Shown here: positions 8,901 to 18,090 of the stretch, piece after piece
Layout: every line of letters begins with the position of its first letter
Position numbering within the stretch: the stretch's first letter is position 1
Made by a program: the position numbers and the translations under genes
Notes under the pieces: model-generated
Told to the model about the DNA's origin: nothing
Database searches by the model: none
The model's input: only the letters and a program-made list of their open reading frames with translations
Assembly (NCBI GenBank): GCA_024695815.1
Contig: JAILHK010000038.1
Coordinates: 1 to 51,677, forward strand
DNA: 51,677 bases
DNA from: Prevotella sp.
GTDB lineage: Bacteria; Bacteroidota; Bacteroidia; Bacteroidales; Bacteroidaceae
Reading direction: 5' to 3'

Positions 8901-9683
8901 CGTCGCCAGGACGCTCAGCATGCCACCGGTTTCTTCTCGTTTATCAAGAAAGACGACGAGCTCTTGCGTTGGCACGATCGCGAAGAGCACACCCTGTTTG
9001 ATGTCTGTGCCGACGACCACTGTCAGCGCTATCAGGGCATCACGCGTGCCTCTTCTCCTGCTGTAGCAGAAGCTATCCGCCAGACGCGCGGACAGGTGCT
9101 GGTCTATGCCGGCGAACTGTGTGACGCACGCTTCTCGAAGTGTTGCGGTGGACGCACCGAGGAGTTCCAGTATTGTTGGGAAGATACACCCAAACCATAC
9201 CTTGTATCCGTGGTTGACCCCTTCTGCAATACCAAAGACAAGCGCGTGCTGCAGCAGGTGCTGAACGACTACGACCAAGAGACCCCCGACTTCTATCGCT
9301 GGCGTGTGGAGTACACGCGCGAGCAACTCAGCGAGTTGGTAAACCGCAAGCTGAAGATGGACCTGGGTGATATCCTCGACCTGGTGCCCCTGGACAGAGG
9401 CAAGAGTGGTCGCATCTGGCGACTGAAGATAGTAGGTTCCAAGCGTACGTTTATCATCGGCAAGGAACTCGAGATTCGTCGTACACTCAGCGAGAGCCAT
9501 CTGTATAGCTCTGACTTCGACGTAGAGCAGCACGACGACCGCATCATTCTGAGCGGACGCGGCTGGGGCCACGGCGTAGGCCTCTGTCAGATAGGCGCTG
9601 CCGTGATGGGTGAGAAAGGTTATGGATACGACGAAATACTCCTTTATTATTATAGAGGTGCAGAAATTAAGCAGGTATATTAA
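5961..9683 (+). CDS. Glycosyltransferase - HIT-like (DUF4922) - SpoIID/LytB fusion protein
   Basis: A 1240-residue protein with at least three parts. Residues 1-250 look like a decayed GT-A-like segment. Residues about 253-480 are a family 2 glycosyltransferase ([13 protein letters not shown], nucleotide-sugar DSDD motif [16 protein letters not shown]). Residues about 550-830 resemble GalT/Apa-type HIT nucleotidyl-transferases ([11 protein letters not shown], then DHAHLQAGS, an HxHxQ site); the DUF4922 name is from memory. Residues about 900-1240 are a SpoIID/LytB domain ([15 protein letters not shown], and [13 protein letters not shown] at the end), which in spore-formers acts on peptidoglycan glycans. 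There is no signal peptide or clear membrane helix, which is odd for a wall-active domain. Two AmpG-like transporters follow, so a role in cell-wall sugar metabolism is a reasonable inference. Confidence 0.88.
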   Translation: MKGTIDFFMPCNDVQDVAPVLEQLRGSVMVRNICLLVNKPLDVIPEECTTLVVKDVTSTETLKQVAQMSLSDYVVLLTKPVPMSLGEGALERMAQAANDSQASMVYADHWERKIGEGGEQSVEKHPAIDYQLGSIRDDFDFGSLWLLRGSLMRRWAQEEADTLYIYGGLYQLHLFLSRQGELLHLNELLYTEVEYDNRASGVKQFDYVNPANRDVQIEMEQVATEHLKAINALVDPSEVIDVDYDEQNFAVEASVIIPVFNREKTIVDAVKSAMSQETTFKYNVIVVDNHSTDNTGALLAEVNQSFAPGKLIVLTPERNDLGIGGCWNLAVNDVHCGRFAVQLDSDDLYSSPKTLQTIVNAFREQKAAMVVGSYRMCDFELNTLPPGLIAHKEWTEENGPNNALRINGLGAPRAFFTPLLRQFQLPNTSYGEDYAMGLMFSRCYRIGRIYDELYLCRRWGGNSDAALSIDRINANNLYKDRLRTLEIQARQRMNAGNHDLCDSAIDRFFLRQMKVWPDTRRRYRELEHVEVRELAPQNADQATFDLKVQYNPARIGSTGANISKKALAERPCFLCGKNRPQEQMMKTLDGNYELLVNPFPILPMHFTIPVRHHRPQQIRPMFGEMMQLLDKYPELTVFYNGPRCGASAPDHAHLQAGSTGVLPLQKEWQRLSRNLVTVVQKDEDTGIYVVEDYPCPALVIRSPKRRSAERLFMRLHDVMPLVDGETEPMMNIVSWKQDENYIVVVFPRQKHRPDCYFKADDEQMMISPGALDMAGLIITPRREDFERIDADSAFAILRECAISDEALQTLVERLKQRFLTPKSDSAAAQWIKSIAADGEPSVTVGIVSGEKLEFQLNGSYTAKGETLTGPQEVSISEGGLLWRGQQYRELRFLPQDDAASFSLNDVTIGVGFHWERQEQQTFRGTLRLVVESDKVLAINELPVEQYLESVISSEMSATSSPELLKAHAVISRSWLLSQKQRRQDAQHATGFFSFIKKDDELLRWHDREEHTLFDVCADDHCQRYQGITRASSPAVAEAIRQTRGQVLVYAGELCDARFSKCCGGRTEEFQYCWEDTPKPYLVSVVDPFCNTKDKRVLQQVLNDYDQETPDFYRWRVEYTREQLSELVNRKLKMDLGDILDLVPLDRGKSGRIWRLKIVGSKRTFIIGKELEIRRTLSESHLYSSDFDVEQHDDRIILSGRGWGHGVGLCQIGAAVMGEKGYGYDEILLYYYRGAEIKQVY

Positions 9684-9753
9684 CCCCACCAATGTTGCCG
9701 ACGCTGAAAAACAACCTGTCGTGGAAGTAATTTGTCTAAATAATAAATAATCT

Positions 9754-11025
9754 ATGAATAACAAACGCACAACTCCCTGGGCGTGGATACCCACGCTCTA
9801 CATGGCTGAGGCACTACCATATGTAGCGGTGATGACCATCTCAACCATCATGTACAAGCGACTAGGCATATCCAATACTGACATCGCCCTCTATACTGGC
9901 TGGCTCTATCTGCCTTGGGTCATTAAACCCTTCTGGAGCCCCTTTGTTGACCTGATGAAAACCAAGCGCTGGTGGACCGTAGCCATGCAGTTTATCATTG
10001 CCATTGGCTTTGCCTGCATCGCATTCTCGTTGCCCACCTCGATGTTTTTCCGCCTGACGCTGGCAGCCTTCTGGCTTGTAGCGTTCACATCGGCAACCCA
10101 TGATATTGCTGCCGATGGCTACTATATGCATGCCCTCGACGACCACGAGCAGTCGTTCTATGTAGGTATCCGAAGCACCTTCTACCGCATTGCCACAGTG
10201 GCAGGACAAGGTCTGCTTGTGATACTGGCAGGATGGCTAGAAGAGAAGACAGACAATATCTCTTATGCTTGGATGGTGACCTTTGGCGTGATGTCTGCCC
10301 TGTTCCTGGTGGCAGCTGCCTATCACCAGTTCATACTCCCCAAACCCGCAAGTGATAAGCCTTCTAAGGATGTTACCCCCTCTACGGTGCTGAAGGAGTT
10401 TGTAGAGACCTTCCGCACCTTCTTTACCAAGAAGAACGCGCTGGTGGCTATCCTCTTTATGCTGCTTTACCGCCTGCCCGAGGCACAGTTGGTGAAGATT
10501 ATCAACCCCTTTATGCTCGACCCCGTGGATCAGGGCGGACTGGGGCTAACCACCAGTCAGGTGGGTATCGTCTATGGCACTATAGGTATCATCGGCCTGA
10601 CCATCGGTGGCATCCTGGGAGGTATTGCTGCAGCCCATGGCGGATTGAAGCGCTGGCTGTGGCCTATGGTCTGTGCCATCACGCTGCCAGACCTGGTTTA
10701 CGTCTATCTGAGCTATGCCCAGCCCCAAGACCTGATGCTGATTAATGGCTGCGTCTTTATTGAGCAGTTTGGCTACGGCTTTGGTTTCACCGCCTATATG
10801 CTCTACTTGATTTATTTTGCTGAGGGCGAGCACAAAACAGCCCACTATGCCATGAGCACAGGCTTTATGGCGCTGGGTATGATGCTGCCAGGCATGATGG
10901 CTGGTTGGCTGCAAGAGACCATCGGTTATCAACACTTCTTCGTGTGGACCATGATTTGCTGTGCTGCCACCTTTATCATCTGTGCATTCCTGAAGATTGA
11001 CCCAGAGTTTGGCAAGAAGAAATAA
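9754..11025 (+). CDS. MFS transporter, AmpG-like
   Basis: A 423-residue polytopic membrane protein with about 12 helices. The N-terminal block TLYMAEALPYVAV, the loop LGISNTDIALYTGW and the AAHGGLKRWLWPM segment resemble AmpG-type permeases, which import anhydro-muropeptides for recycling. The central loop (PASDKPSKDVTPST) separates the two six-helix halves. It lies 70 bp after the SpoIID fusion gene and 3 bp before a paralogue, so all three may be co-transcribed. Substrate is inferred from family and neighbours only. Confidence 0.85.
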   Translation: MNNKRTTPWAWIPTLYMAEALPYVAVMTISTIMYKRLGISNTDIALYTGWLYLPWVIKPFWSPFVDLMKTKRWWTVAMQFIIAIGFACIAFSLPTSMFFRLTLAAFWLVAFTSATHDIAADGYYMHALDDHEQSFYVGIRSTFYRIATVAGQGLLVILAGWLEEKTDNISYAWMVTFGVMSALFLVAAAYHQFILPKPASDKPSKDVTPSTVLKEFVETFRTFFTKKNALVAILFMLLYRLPEAQLVKIINPFMLDPVDQGGLGLTTSQVGIVYGTIGIIGLTIGGILGGIAAAHGGLKRWLWPMVCAITLPDLVYVYLSYAQPQDLMLINGCVFIEQFGYGFGFTAYMLYLIYFAEGEHKTAHYAMSTGFMALGMMLPGMMAGWLQETIGYQHFFVWTMICCAATFIICAFLKIDPEFGKKK

Positions 11026-11028
11026 ATA

Positions 11029-12219
11029 ATGATGCACACACAGAACACACCACTGGTATGGCTATCCACTTTGTATTTTGCAAAGGGGATAGCCTATGTC
11101 ATGGTGATGTTTCTGTCGCTCATTATGCTGAGGCAGATGGGACTATCGAGCGGTGCCGCACTCAGCTGTGTGGCCTTGTTTCACATTCCCTGGGTCAGCA
11201 AGTTCTGGTGGAAGCCCTACGTGGTACGTCCCCAGCACTTCACGACGTGGATAGACATCTCCGAAATTTTTCTAGCCCTGTCGTTCGCTGCGCTGTCGTT
11301 CTTGATGACCTCTACCTGTCACACCGTTGCCATGCTGCTGTTGATAGCCTGGCTGACTGCCATTCATAACGTGGCCGTTGACGGCCTCTATCGTCAGGTG
11401 ACACGCAACAATCATTTGCCCACCTTTGTGCGCGTGAAAGAACTGGCACGCAAGCTGGCTGTGATTGTGGGCCAGGGCGTGCTGGTGATGATGGTGGGCA
11501 ATATGCAGGTGTTCTATCGTTACGACCGCTTCTACTCGTGGAAGGCCACATTCTATATTCTGGCAGGCCTGTTCCTGCTGTTTTGCATGTGGCACCACGC
11601 CATGCTCCCACGTCCCCCGCATCATGCTGAAACCAACGTACACCGTTCGCTGCCTTCGCTGCATGACATAGGAGCCCCGTTCCTGTTTCTCTATCCCTTT
11701 GCCGTGGGACTGCAGGCTAAGGTAGGCATCCTTTTCCTGCTTGATGCCCCCAGCTGTGGCGGACTGGGTCTGTCGCCCCAGGAGTTCGGCTTGGTCATGG
11801 GCACCGTAGGCATCACAGGCTTGACCATTGGTGGTATGATGGGCTTCAGAGTGTTGCGCCGCGATGGCCTCGTACGTTGGTTGTGGCCCATGGCCTTGCT
11901 GATGGTGGTGCCCTGTGCCGTCTATGCGCTGATGGGCTATTGGGAACCCTCCTCTCTTCTCATCATCAGCCTCGGCGTGTTTCTCGAACAAACCACCTAT
12001 GGCTTTGGCTTTGCCGCCTATCTCTGGGTGCTTCGCCACGTGTCCAATCGCGAGGTGGGCAAGTCGCTGATGGCTCTTTCACTCATGCTTTCATGTCTGC
12101 TCTCAGGTGTGCTCCAGTCGGCTGTGGGCTATTACTACACCTTCCTTGTAGCCCTCGTGGTGAGTGCGGTACCCCTCGTGTTCACCTGGACAATTAGGAA
12201 AAACCCTACGTTGAAATAG
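11029..12219 (+). CDS. MFS transporter, AmpG-like paralogue
   Basis: A 396-residue relative of the preceding protein. GLGLSPQEFGLVMGTVGITG matches GLGLTTSQVGIVYGTIGIIG of its neighbour, and RDGLVRWLWPM matches GGLKRWLWPM. Start is the first of two adjacent ATGs (11029 or 11032), only 3 bp after the upstream stop, so translation is probably coupled. The two may act as separate permeases with different substrates or as a pair after tandem duplication. Confidence 0.83.
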   Translation: MMHTQNTPLVWLSTLYFAKGIAYVMVMFLSLIMLRQMGLSSGAALSCVALFHIPWVSKFWWKPYVVRPQHFTTWIDISEIFLALSFAALSFLMTSTCHTVAMLLLIAWLTAIHNVAVDGLYRQVTRNNHLPTFVRVKELARKLAVIVGQGVLVMMVGNMQVFYRYDRFYSWKATFYILAGLFLLFCMWHHAMLPRPPHHAETNVHRSLPSLHDIGAPFLFLYPFAVGLQAKVGILFLLDAPSCGGLGLSPQEFGLVMGTVGITGLTIGGMMGFRVLRRDGLVRWLWPMALLMVVPCAVYALMGYWEPSSLLIISLGVFLEQTTYGFGFAAYLWVLRHVSNREVGKSLMALSLMLSCLLSGVLQSAVGYYYTFLVALVVSAVPLVFTWTIRKNPTLK

Positions 12220-12229
12220 GCATTTCTCT

Positions 12230-12260
12230 ATTGCCAATTGAAAATAAAGATGTACTTTTG
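12230..12260 (+). promoter_or_regulatory. Promoter of the lipoprotein gene
   Basis: ATTG (12230-12233), 19 bp, TACTTTTG (12253-12260), then 31 nt to the ATG at 12292. Fits the Bacteroidetes consensus with one change in the -33 box. Confidence 0.65.
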
Positions 12261-12291
12261 CCATAGATAAACCAAACAAAACATAAGTGTT

Positions 12292-12807
12292 ATGAAAAAG
12301 ATATACGCATATACCAAGATGATCATGGCGATGATGGCTGTGATGCTGGCTTTCACCAGTTGCGACGAAGACGCTGCTTTAGCTTACGACCTGGAGGGCG
12401 TATGGCAGGGCTCTATCGTTGGTGAGTATTATTCATATCGTGGTTATGCCACAGACGATGAATACGACACAGAGATTATGTTCGAACAGAATGGCTCGTG
12501 GATGAATGGTGGCTCAGGCTATGAAATAGACTATAACCACCACACGCGTCGCTATACCAAGGCCTACTTCACCTGGAGCGTGAAGCGCGGACGCATCCAC
12601 ATGCACTACGACGATGGCACGCACGTGGTGATACGCGACTTCGAAACCTACTGGTTGCATAACCGCATGCGCTTCCGTGGTTATTTCGACGATGCCGCCA
12701 CGGGCAGACCGCTGGCATCCTTCAATTTGATAAAAGTGGAGTCGCCCGACGATTACTACGAAACATTCTACAGCCGTCAGGCAAAAGACTTTAACGAAGA
12801 AGAGTAG
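12292..12807 (+). CDS. Lipocalin-like outer-membrane lipoprotein, function unknown
   Basis: 171 residues starting with a lipoprotein signal (MKKIYAYTKMIMAMMAVML) and lipobox AFTSC. The acidic DEDAA after the Cys fits Bacteroidetes surface-export signals. The mature part is rich in aromatic beta-strand-like segments (LEGVWQGSIVGEYY, KAYFTWSVKRGRIHMHY), a pattern seen in small lipocalin-like Bacteroidetes proteins. No enzymatic motif is visible. It has its own promoter and a terminator that overlaps its stop codon. Confidence 0.8.
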   Translation: MKKIYAYTKMIMAMMAVMLAFTSCDEDAALAYDLEGVWQGSIVGEYYSYRGYATDDEYDTEIMFEQNGSWMNGGSGYEIDYNHHTRRYTKAYFTWSVKRGRIHMHYDDGTHVVIRDFETYWLHNRMRFRGYFDDAATGRPLASFNLIKVESPDDYYETFYSRQAKDFNEEE

Positions 12808-12830
12808 GCCCTCCAGAGCCTACTCTTCTT
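12797..12830 (+). terminator. Terminator overlapping the lipoprotein stop codon
   Basis: A 13-bp perfect stem (12797-12809 with 12818-12830) and 8-nt loop, followed by GCTTTTC. The TAG stop (12805-12807) lies in the left arm, so a ribosome finishing the gene would sit on the hairpin. Confidence 0.8.
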
Positions 12831-12867
12831 GCTTTTCTATATCATCATTTCCATATTTCCTTGCCCG

Positions 12868-13776
12868 CTAGATGCCAAGTCCGCCTTGAAACGAGGCGTC
12901 GATGGCTCGGCTTTGTTGTATGCGCGAATAGGGCGGCACATTGTTCGTCACCCAGATGTTACCACCAATCACCGAATCGTGGCCTATGGTGATGCGCCCC
13001 AGGATAGAAGCGTTTGAATAGACCGTGACATGATCTTCGATGATAGGGTGGCGCGGGATGTTCAGCATGTTGCCATTCTCATCATAGCGGAAGCTCTTTG
13101 CACCCAGTGTCACACCCTGATACAGCGTGACGTGATTGCCGATGATGGCCGTCTCGCCAATCACCACGCCGGTGCCGTGGTCTATGGCAAAGTATTCGCC
13201 AATCTCGGCTCCGGGGTGAATGTCGATGCCCGTCTTCGAGTGTGCCTGTTCGGTGATGATGCGTGGTATCACGGGCACCTGCATCTTGTGCAGCACGTGA
13301 GCAATGCGATAGTGCGTCATGGTGTTCATCACCGGATAGCAATAGATCACCTCGCCATAGTTGGTGGCGGCGGGGTCGCTCTGGAACATAGCCTCCACGT
13401 CGGTGTATAGCAGACGCTTCACCTCGGGCAACTCGTCGATGAACTTCAGTGCCAGATCTTCGGCAGCCTTCAGCACGGCATCTTCCGTGCAGTTGCAATC
13501 TTCGCAAAACTGCAAGCCGCGGGCTATCTGTCGTTTCAGCAGGGCGTACAGTTCGTCCATGCTCACGCCTATGTGGTAAGAGCGCATCTTCTCGTCGCTC
13601 TGGCGTTTGTGGAAGTAGTCGGTGAAGATGATATCCTTACACAGGCTCACAATGCGCCTTACCTCCTCTACGCTTGGCATCGGTGCCGAGCCCGCGGGCA
13701 TCATGTCGCGCTCGCGGTCCGACAACTTCGACAGTTTGGCTACGTTTCTCTGTAGCACTTCGTTCAGTCCGTCCAT
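12868..13776 (-). CDS. cysE: Serine O-acetyltransferase
   Basis: Makes O-acetyl-L-serine from serine and acetyl-CoA, the first step of cysteine synthesis. The C-terminal half is a left-handed beta-helix with hexapeptide repeats; the active-site block is IDHGTGVVIGETA, preceded by GIDIHPGAEIG. The N-terminal helical part is long (total 302 residues), as in the larger SAT/EpsC-type group. It is the last gene of the aguA-aguB-glnN operon, 23 bp after glnN, which places sulfur and nitrogen assimilation together. It ends 37 bp from the terminator of the convergent lipoprotein gene. Confidence 0.93.
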   Translation of the reverse strand: MDGLNEVLQRNVAKLSKLSDRERDMMPAGSAPMPSVEEVRRIVSLCKDIIFTDYFHKRQSDEKMRSYHIGVSMDELYALLKRQIARGLQFCEDCNCTEDAVLKAAEDLALKFIDELPEVKRLLYTDVEAMFQSDPAATNYGEVIYCYPVMNTMTHYRIAHVLHKMQVPVIPRIITEQAHSKTGIDIHPGAEIGEYFAIDHGTGVVIGETAIIGNHVTLYQGVTLGAKSFRYDENGNMLNIPRHPIIEDHVTVYSNASILGRITIGHDSVIGGNIWVTNNVPPYSRIQQSRAIDASFQGGLGI

Positions 13777-13799
13777 AGTCTCTTCTTTTTTTTCTTTTC

Positions 13800-15992
13800 T
13801 TATCTGATGAACAGCAGTTCGCGGTATTTAGGCAGCGTCCACAAACCATCCTCTACGATTAGCTCCAGCTTGTCCACCTCGTAGCGTATAGCCTCCATCT
13901 TCGGACAAACCGTGTCGTGGTAGGCAATGGCACGCTGGTGGATATCGTCGATGCGGTTGGCCACACGGCGCGCCTCGGTCAGGTCGTCAACGAGCTGTTC
14001 TATCTTCTCCGTGCGCTCGGCAATCTCCTCAATGAGTTTCATGTTGCGCGTTGACAGGCGTTGGGCGCGCTCGGCGTCGAACACCTCTTTCACGCCCTGC
14101 ACGTTCTTGATCAGCTTCGACTGATAGTGCGTGGCCACAGGTATGATGTGGTTCATGGCCAGGTCGCCCAGCACGCGAGCCTCTATCTGTACGGTCTTCA
14201 CGTACATCTCCCATTTTACCTCGTTGCGGGCCTCCAGCTCCTTCTTGTTCATCACCTTGGTGCTCTCAAACATCTTGATGCTTGCCTCGTCCAGGTAGTG
14301 CTCGAAAATCACGGGGCACGACTTCTCTACGTCGAGTCCGCGCTGGGCAGCCTCCTTCACCCATTCCTCGCTGTATCCGTTGCCATCGAAGCGCACGGGC
14401 TTACACGTCTTCACATCGTCTTTCAGCACCTCTAGCAGCGCCTGAATCTTGTCTTCGCCCTTGGCAATCTTGGCATCTACGCGCTCCTTGAACGAAATCA
14501 GGGCCTCGGCCATAGCAGCGTTGAGCGCAATCATAGCGCTGGCACAGTTCACGCTGGAACCAGGAGCACGGAACTCAAAGCGATTGCCTGTGAAGGCAAA
14601 TGGCGATGTGCGGTTACGGTCGGTATTGTCCACGATGAGGTCGGGAATCTGAGGAATGTCGATGACCATGCCCTGCTTTCCCTTCAGGTTGAAAAGTTCG
14701 TTGGTCTCTGATGTCTCAATGTGGTTCAGCAGTTCCGTGAGCTGCGTGCCCAGGAAGCTCGAAATGATGGCAGGAGGTGCCTCGTTGCCACCCAGACGGT
14801 GAGCATTGGTAGCACTCATGATCGAAGCCTTCAGTAGGCCATTGTGCTTATATACCGCCATCAGGGTCTCTACGATGAAGGTCACGAAACGCAGGTTCTC
14901 TTCTGGTGTCTTGCCTGGAGCATGCAGCAGCACCCCATTGTCGGCGCTGAGGCTCCAGTTGTTGTGCTTACCACTGCCGTTGATGCCATCGAAGGGCTTC
15001 TCATGCAGCAGCACGCGGAAGCCATGCTTGCGTGCCACCTTCTTCATCAGGCTCATCAGCAGCATGTTGTGGTCCACCGCCAGGTTGCACTCCTCAAAGA
15101 TAGGAGCCAGCTCAAACTGGTTGGGTGCCACCTCGTTGTGGCGTGTCTTAACAGGGATAGCCAGTTCCAGCGACTGAATCTCCAAGTCTTTCATAAACGC
15201 CTGCACGCGGTCGGGTATCGTTCCAAAGTAGTGGTCGTCCATCTGCTGGTTCTTCGCACTCTCATGACCCATCAGTGTGCGCCCTGTCATCAGCAAGTCA
15301 GGGCGGGCCGAGTATAGACCCTCGTCCACCAAGAAGTACTCCTGTTCCCATCCCAGATTCACCTGCACCTTCTGCACGTCGTCATAGAAGTACTGGCACA
15401 CGTCCTTGGCAGCCTTTCCCACGGCGTGTAGTGCGCGCAGCAGGGGTGCCTTGTAGTCTAGTGCCTCGCCGGTATAGGCGATGAAGATGGTGGGGATACA
15501 CAGCGTGTCGTCGATGATGAACACAGGGCTTGTGGGGTCCCATGCAGAGTAGCCGCGCGCCTCGAAAGTGTTGCGGATACCACCGTTGGGGAATGAGCTG
15601 GCATCCGGCTCTTGTTGTACCAGCAGTTTGCCAGAAAACGTTTCCATCATGCCACCCTTGCCGTCGTGCTCCACAAAGGCATCGTGCTTCTCGGCTGTGC
15701 CCTCGGTCAGAGGCTGAAACCAGTGGGTGTAATGAGTGCATCCCATCTCAATGGCCCACTGCTTCATGCCGGCAGCCACAGCGTCGGCTATAGAGCGGTC
15801 CAGACGGGCCCCGTTGTCAATCACATCCACCAGCTTGTCGTAGATATCTTTTGGCAGGTATTTGTACATCTTCTCGCGATTGAACACATACTTGCCGAAA
15901 TACTCTGACGGACGTTCGCTGGGTACTTCCACGTTGACGGCGCTCTTCTTGAACGCCTCTTCTACTACCTGAAATCTTAAATTATTTGTCAT
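13800..15992 (-). CDS. glnN: Glutamine synthetase type III
   Basis: ATP-dependent ligation of ammonia to glutamate. At 730 residues it is the long GSIII class usual in Bacteroidetes. Blocks visible: TEKHDAFVEHDGKGG-like region with metal-binding acids, NLGWEQEYFLVDEGLY, KTRHNEVAPNQFELAPIFEE, NGSGKHNNWSLS, and NRTSPFAFTGNRFEFR. Its start overlaps the end of aguB by 11 bp, so the two are coupled. The upstream genes release ammonia from agmatine, which supports local ammonia capture as its job here. Confidence 0.97.
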   Translation of the reverse strand: MTNNLRFQVVEEAFKKSAVNVEVPSERPSEYFGKYVFNREKMYKYLPKDIYDKLVDVIDNGARLDRSIADAVAAGMKQWAIEMGCTHYTHWFQPLTEGTAEKHDAFVEHDGKGGMMETFSGKLLVQQEPDASSFPNGGIRNTFEARGYSAWDPTSPVFIIDDTLCIPTIFIAYTGEALDYKAPLLRALHAVGKAAKDVCQYFYDDVQKVQVNLGWEQEYFLVDEGLYSARPDLLMTGRTLMGHESAKNQQMDDHYFGTIPDRVQAFMKDLEIQSLELAIPVKTRHNEVAPNQFELAPIFEECNLAVDHNMLLMSLMKKVARKHGFRVLLHEKPFDGINGSGKHNNWSLSADNGVLLHAPGKTPEENLRFVTFIVETLMAVYKHNGLLKASIMSATNAHRLGGNEAPPAIISSFLGTQLTELLNHIETSETNELFNLKGKQGMVIDIPQIPDLIVDNTDRNRTSPFAFTGNRFEFRAPGSSVNCASAMIALNAAMAEALISFKERVDAKIAKGEDKIQALLEVLKDDVKTCKPVRFDGNGYSEEWVKEAAQRGLDVEKSCPVIFEHYLDEASIKMFESTKVMNKKELEARNEVKWEMYVKTVQIEARVLGDLAMNHIIPVATHYQSKLIKNVQGVKEVFDAERAQRLSTRNMKLIEEIAERTEKIEQLVDDLTEARRVANRIDDIHQRAIAYHDTVCPKMEAIRYEVDKLELIVEDGLWTLPKYRELLFIR

Positions 15993-16863
15993 TGTCGTCT
16001 ATAAAACGTTTCGTGATTTTTTCGTATGCTTCTATGCGACGGTCGCGCAGGAAAGGCCACCAGCGGCGCACCTGTTCAGAGCGCTTCAGGTCCACCTCGA
16101 CTACCGTCTCTACCTCTTCGTTGGTGGGCGCCTCGTAGAGCAGCTCGCCCTGTGGCCCAGCCACGAAGCTCGTGCCCCAGAAGGTTTGTTTGCTCTGGTC
16201 TTGGCTCCTCTCTTCTCCTACACGGTTCACCGTGATCACGGGCAACCCGTTGGCCACGGCATGTCCGCGCTGCACGGTCTGCCACGCCATGCGTTGGCGT
16301 TCCTGCTCCTCGGGAGTGTCGTTCGGATCCCAGCCGATGGCAGTGGGGTATATTAGCATCTCAGCCCCCGCCAGCGCCATCAGTCGTGCAGCCTCGGGGT
16401 ACCACTGATCCCAGCACACCAGCACGCCCAATCGGCCCAGAGAGGTGTCGATAGGCTTGAATCCCATGTCGCCAGGTGTGAAGTAGAACTTCTCGTAGTA
16501 GCCAGGGTCGTCGGGTATGTGCATCTTGCGATACTTTCCCGCCATCGTTCCGTCCTTCTCCATCACCACGGCTGTGTTGTGATACAGGCCGGGTGCGCGG
16601 CGCTCAAACAGCGAGGTCACGATAACCACCTGTAGTTCCTTGGCCAATGCACCATAGAACTCGGTAGAGGGGCCAGGTATCGGTTCTGCCAGGTCAAACG
16701 TGTTTACGTCCTCCTCCTGACAGAAGTACAGCCCGTTGTGCAACTCCTGCAGCACCACCAGCTCGGCACCCTCTCGTGCCACCTTTCTGATTTTCTCGGC
16801 CAGTCGCAGCTTGTTGCCTTCCACGTCGGCCGTGTTGTGTTGTTGAATGATTCCTATTTTCAT
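15982..16863 (-). CDS. aguB: N-carbamoylputrescine amidase
   Basis: Nitrilase-superfamily enzyme that splits N-carbamoylputrescine into putrescine, CO2 and ammonia. The catalytic triad is visible as Glu in LQELHNGLYF, Lys in YRKMHIPDDPG and Cys in VCWDQWYPEAARLMA. The length (293) is that of the family. It follows aguA by 38 bp and overlaps glnN by 11 bp, so it is the middle step of an agmatine-to-putrescine operon coupled to ammonia assimilation. Confidence 0.96.
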   Translation of the reverse strand: MKIGIIQQHNTADVEGNKLRLAEKIRKVAREGAELVVLQELHNGLYFCQEEDVNTFDLAEPIPGPSTEFYGALAKELQVVIVTSLFERRAPGLYHNTAVVMEKDGTMAGKYRKMHIPDDPGYYEKFYFTPGDMGFKPIDTSLGRLGVLVCWDQWYPEAARLMALAGAEMLIYPTAIGWDPNDTPEEQERQRMAWQTVQRGHAVANGLPVITVNRVGEERSQDQSKQTFWGTSFVAGPQGELLYEAPTNEEVETVVEVDLKRSEQVRRWWPFLRDRRIEAYEKITKRFIDDNDK

Positions 16864-16901
16864 ATGCTCGTTGGGTCAGCTCCTTCAAGTGTACTATGGG
16901 T

Positions 16902-17894
16902 TTAATAATATTGCATCGTGCAACAATGCAGCGAACCGTGTTGCCACACCACCGCCATACAGTCTATGCCCACCACCTCGCGGTCGGGGTACGCCTGGCT
17001 GATGATGCTCATTGCCTCGGCATCCAAATCCGGCTGGTTGTAGGTAGGCACCAGTACCGCCCCGTTAATTACCAAGTAGTTGGCATAGGTCGCAGGCAAG
17101 CGGTTGTGCTCCTCATCGAATACAGGGTGGGGCAGAGGCAGCTTCAGCAGGCGGTAGGGCTTGCCCCCCATGGTGCGCAGCCCTCTTAGTTCCTCTTCCA
17201 TTAGTCTGAGGTCAGGGTGAGCATCGTCGCCGCCAGTATATACTATGGTGTCGTTAGGGCAGATGCGTACCAGCGTGTCTATGTGTCCGTCGGTGTCGTC
17301 GCCAATGAGCGAGCCGTGGTTCAGCCATACAATGCGTTCTGCACCCAACCATGCTTTTAGTCGTTCCTCTATCTCCAGTTGCGTCAGAGGCTGGTTGCGG
17401 TGTGGCGCCATCAGACAGCAGCTGGTCGTAAACACCGTGCCCTTGCCGTCACTCTCTATCGAGCCCCCCTCCAGCACAAAGTCCAGATGCTGCTCATAGG
17501 CACCTTTCACCAGTCCCTGATCATACAGGTGGCGGTTGATGGCGTTGTCTCGCTCGGCCTCAAACTTCTCACCCCAGCCATTAAACTGAAAATCGAGCAG
17601 CACCAGTTGCTGGTCCTCCTCGACGGTGATAAACCCGTGGTCACGTGCCCACGTATCGTTAGATGTAAAGAAAGCCAAGTTAGCATTTTCCAAGCTACCA
17701 AGTTCAGAGCTTAGCTCTTCAGGTGCGACGATTAACAATGCCTCGCGTTTTCCAATTTCGCGAGCCATATTTCTGTAGACAGCCGTGATATCGTGTAGGA
17801 TAGGCGCCCAGTCCGTATCCCTGTGAGGCCATGTTAGTTGCACCATGCTTTGTGCCTCCCATTCGGCCAGCATCCGTCTCTTGTTAGTTTTCAT
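16902..17894 (-). CDS. aguA: Agmatine deiminase
   Basis: Converts agmatine to N-carbamoylputrescine and ammonia. Family blocks: LTWPHRDTDW near the start, NDTWARDHG (substrate-binding acids), LEGGSIESDGKGT, GDDTDGHIDTLVR, and the catalytic Cys in GSLHCCTMQ at the very end. I chose the ATG at 17894 (MKTNKRR), giving 330 residues; MLAEWEAQ seven codons later is also possible. The longer frame to 18092 runs through the promoter and repeats and is rejected. The -7 box lies 4 nt before the ATG, so the message may be leaderless. Confidence 0.96.
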   Translation of the reverse strand: MKTNKRRMLAEWEAQSMVQLTWPHRDTDWAPILHDITAVYRNMAREIGKREALLIVAPEELSSELGSLENANLAFFTSNDTWARDHGFITVEEDQQLVLLDFQFNGWGEKFEAERDNAINRHLYDQGLVKGAYEQHLDFVLEGGSIESDGKGTVFTTSCCLMAPHRNQPLTQLEIEERLKAWLGAERIVWLNHGSLIGDDTDGHIDTLVRICPNDTIVYTGGDDAHPDLRLMEEELRGLRTMGGKPYRLLKLPLPHPVFDEEHNRLPATYANYLVINGAVLVPTYNQPDLDAEAMSIISQAYPDREVVGIDCMAVVWQHGSLHCCTMQYY

Positions 17895-17898
17895 GGTG

Positions 17899-17929
17899 CA
17901 AAGGTACGAATAAGTGAGCGAAATACAAA
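17899..17929 (-). promoter_or_regulatory. Promoter of the aguA operon
   Basis: On the minus strand TTTG (17926-17929), 19 bp, TACCTTTG (17899-17906). The spacer contains CGCTCACTTATTCG, nearly the same as the spacer of the triplicated promoter cassette at 19312-19510, so this promoter belongs to a repeat family. Confidence 0.75.
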
Positions 17930-18000
17930 GAAAAGCTCGCTTTTTATTTGTATTTCCGAACGATAGTACCTTGCGCAGCCCCTCCCCTACATGGGAGGGG

Positions 18001-18076
18001 AGTTCAGCAGATGATATATGCAATTTATAGAACATACCCCAAAAGGAATCTTTCGTACTATGCGGTTGAAAATCCA
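18001..18076. repeat. About 75-bp dispersed repeat, copy 1
   Basis: Shares about 75 bp with 51049-51124; the first 37 or so bases, beginning agttcagcagatgata, are identical. Both copies lie beside a smalltalk gene and G-rich repeats. Confidence 0.8.
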
Positions 18077-18090
18077 AGTAATCCTCAGCC

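Noticed and set aside
8349..9794. Long minus-strand open frame (481 codons) opposite the SpoIID fusion gene
   Set aside because: It mirrors the codon pattern of the plus-strand gene, has no recognisable domain and would overlap a well-supported protein; the same holds for 6558-7454, 2489-3298 and 11272-12039.
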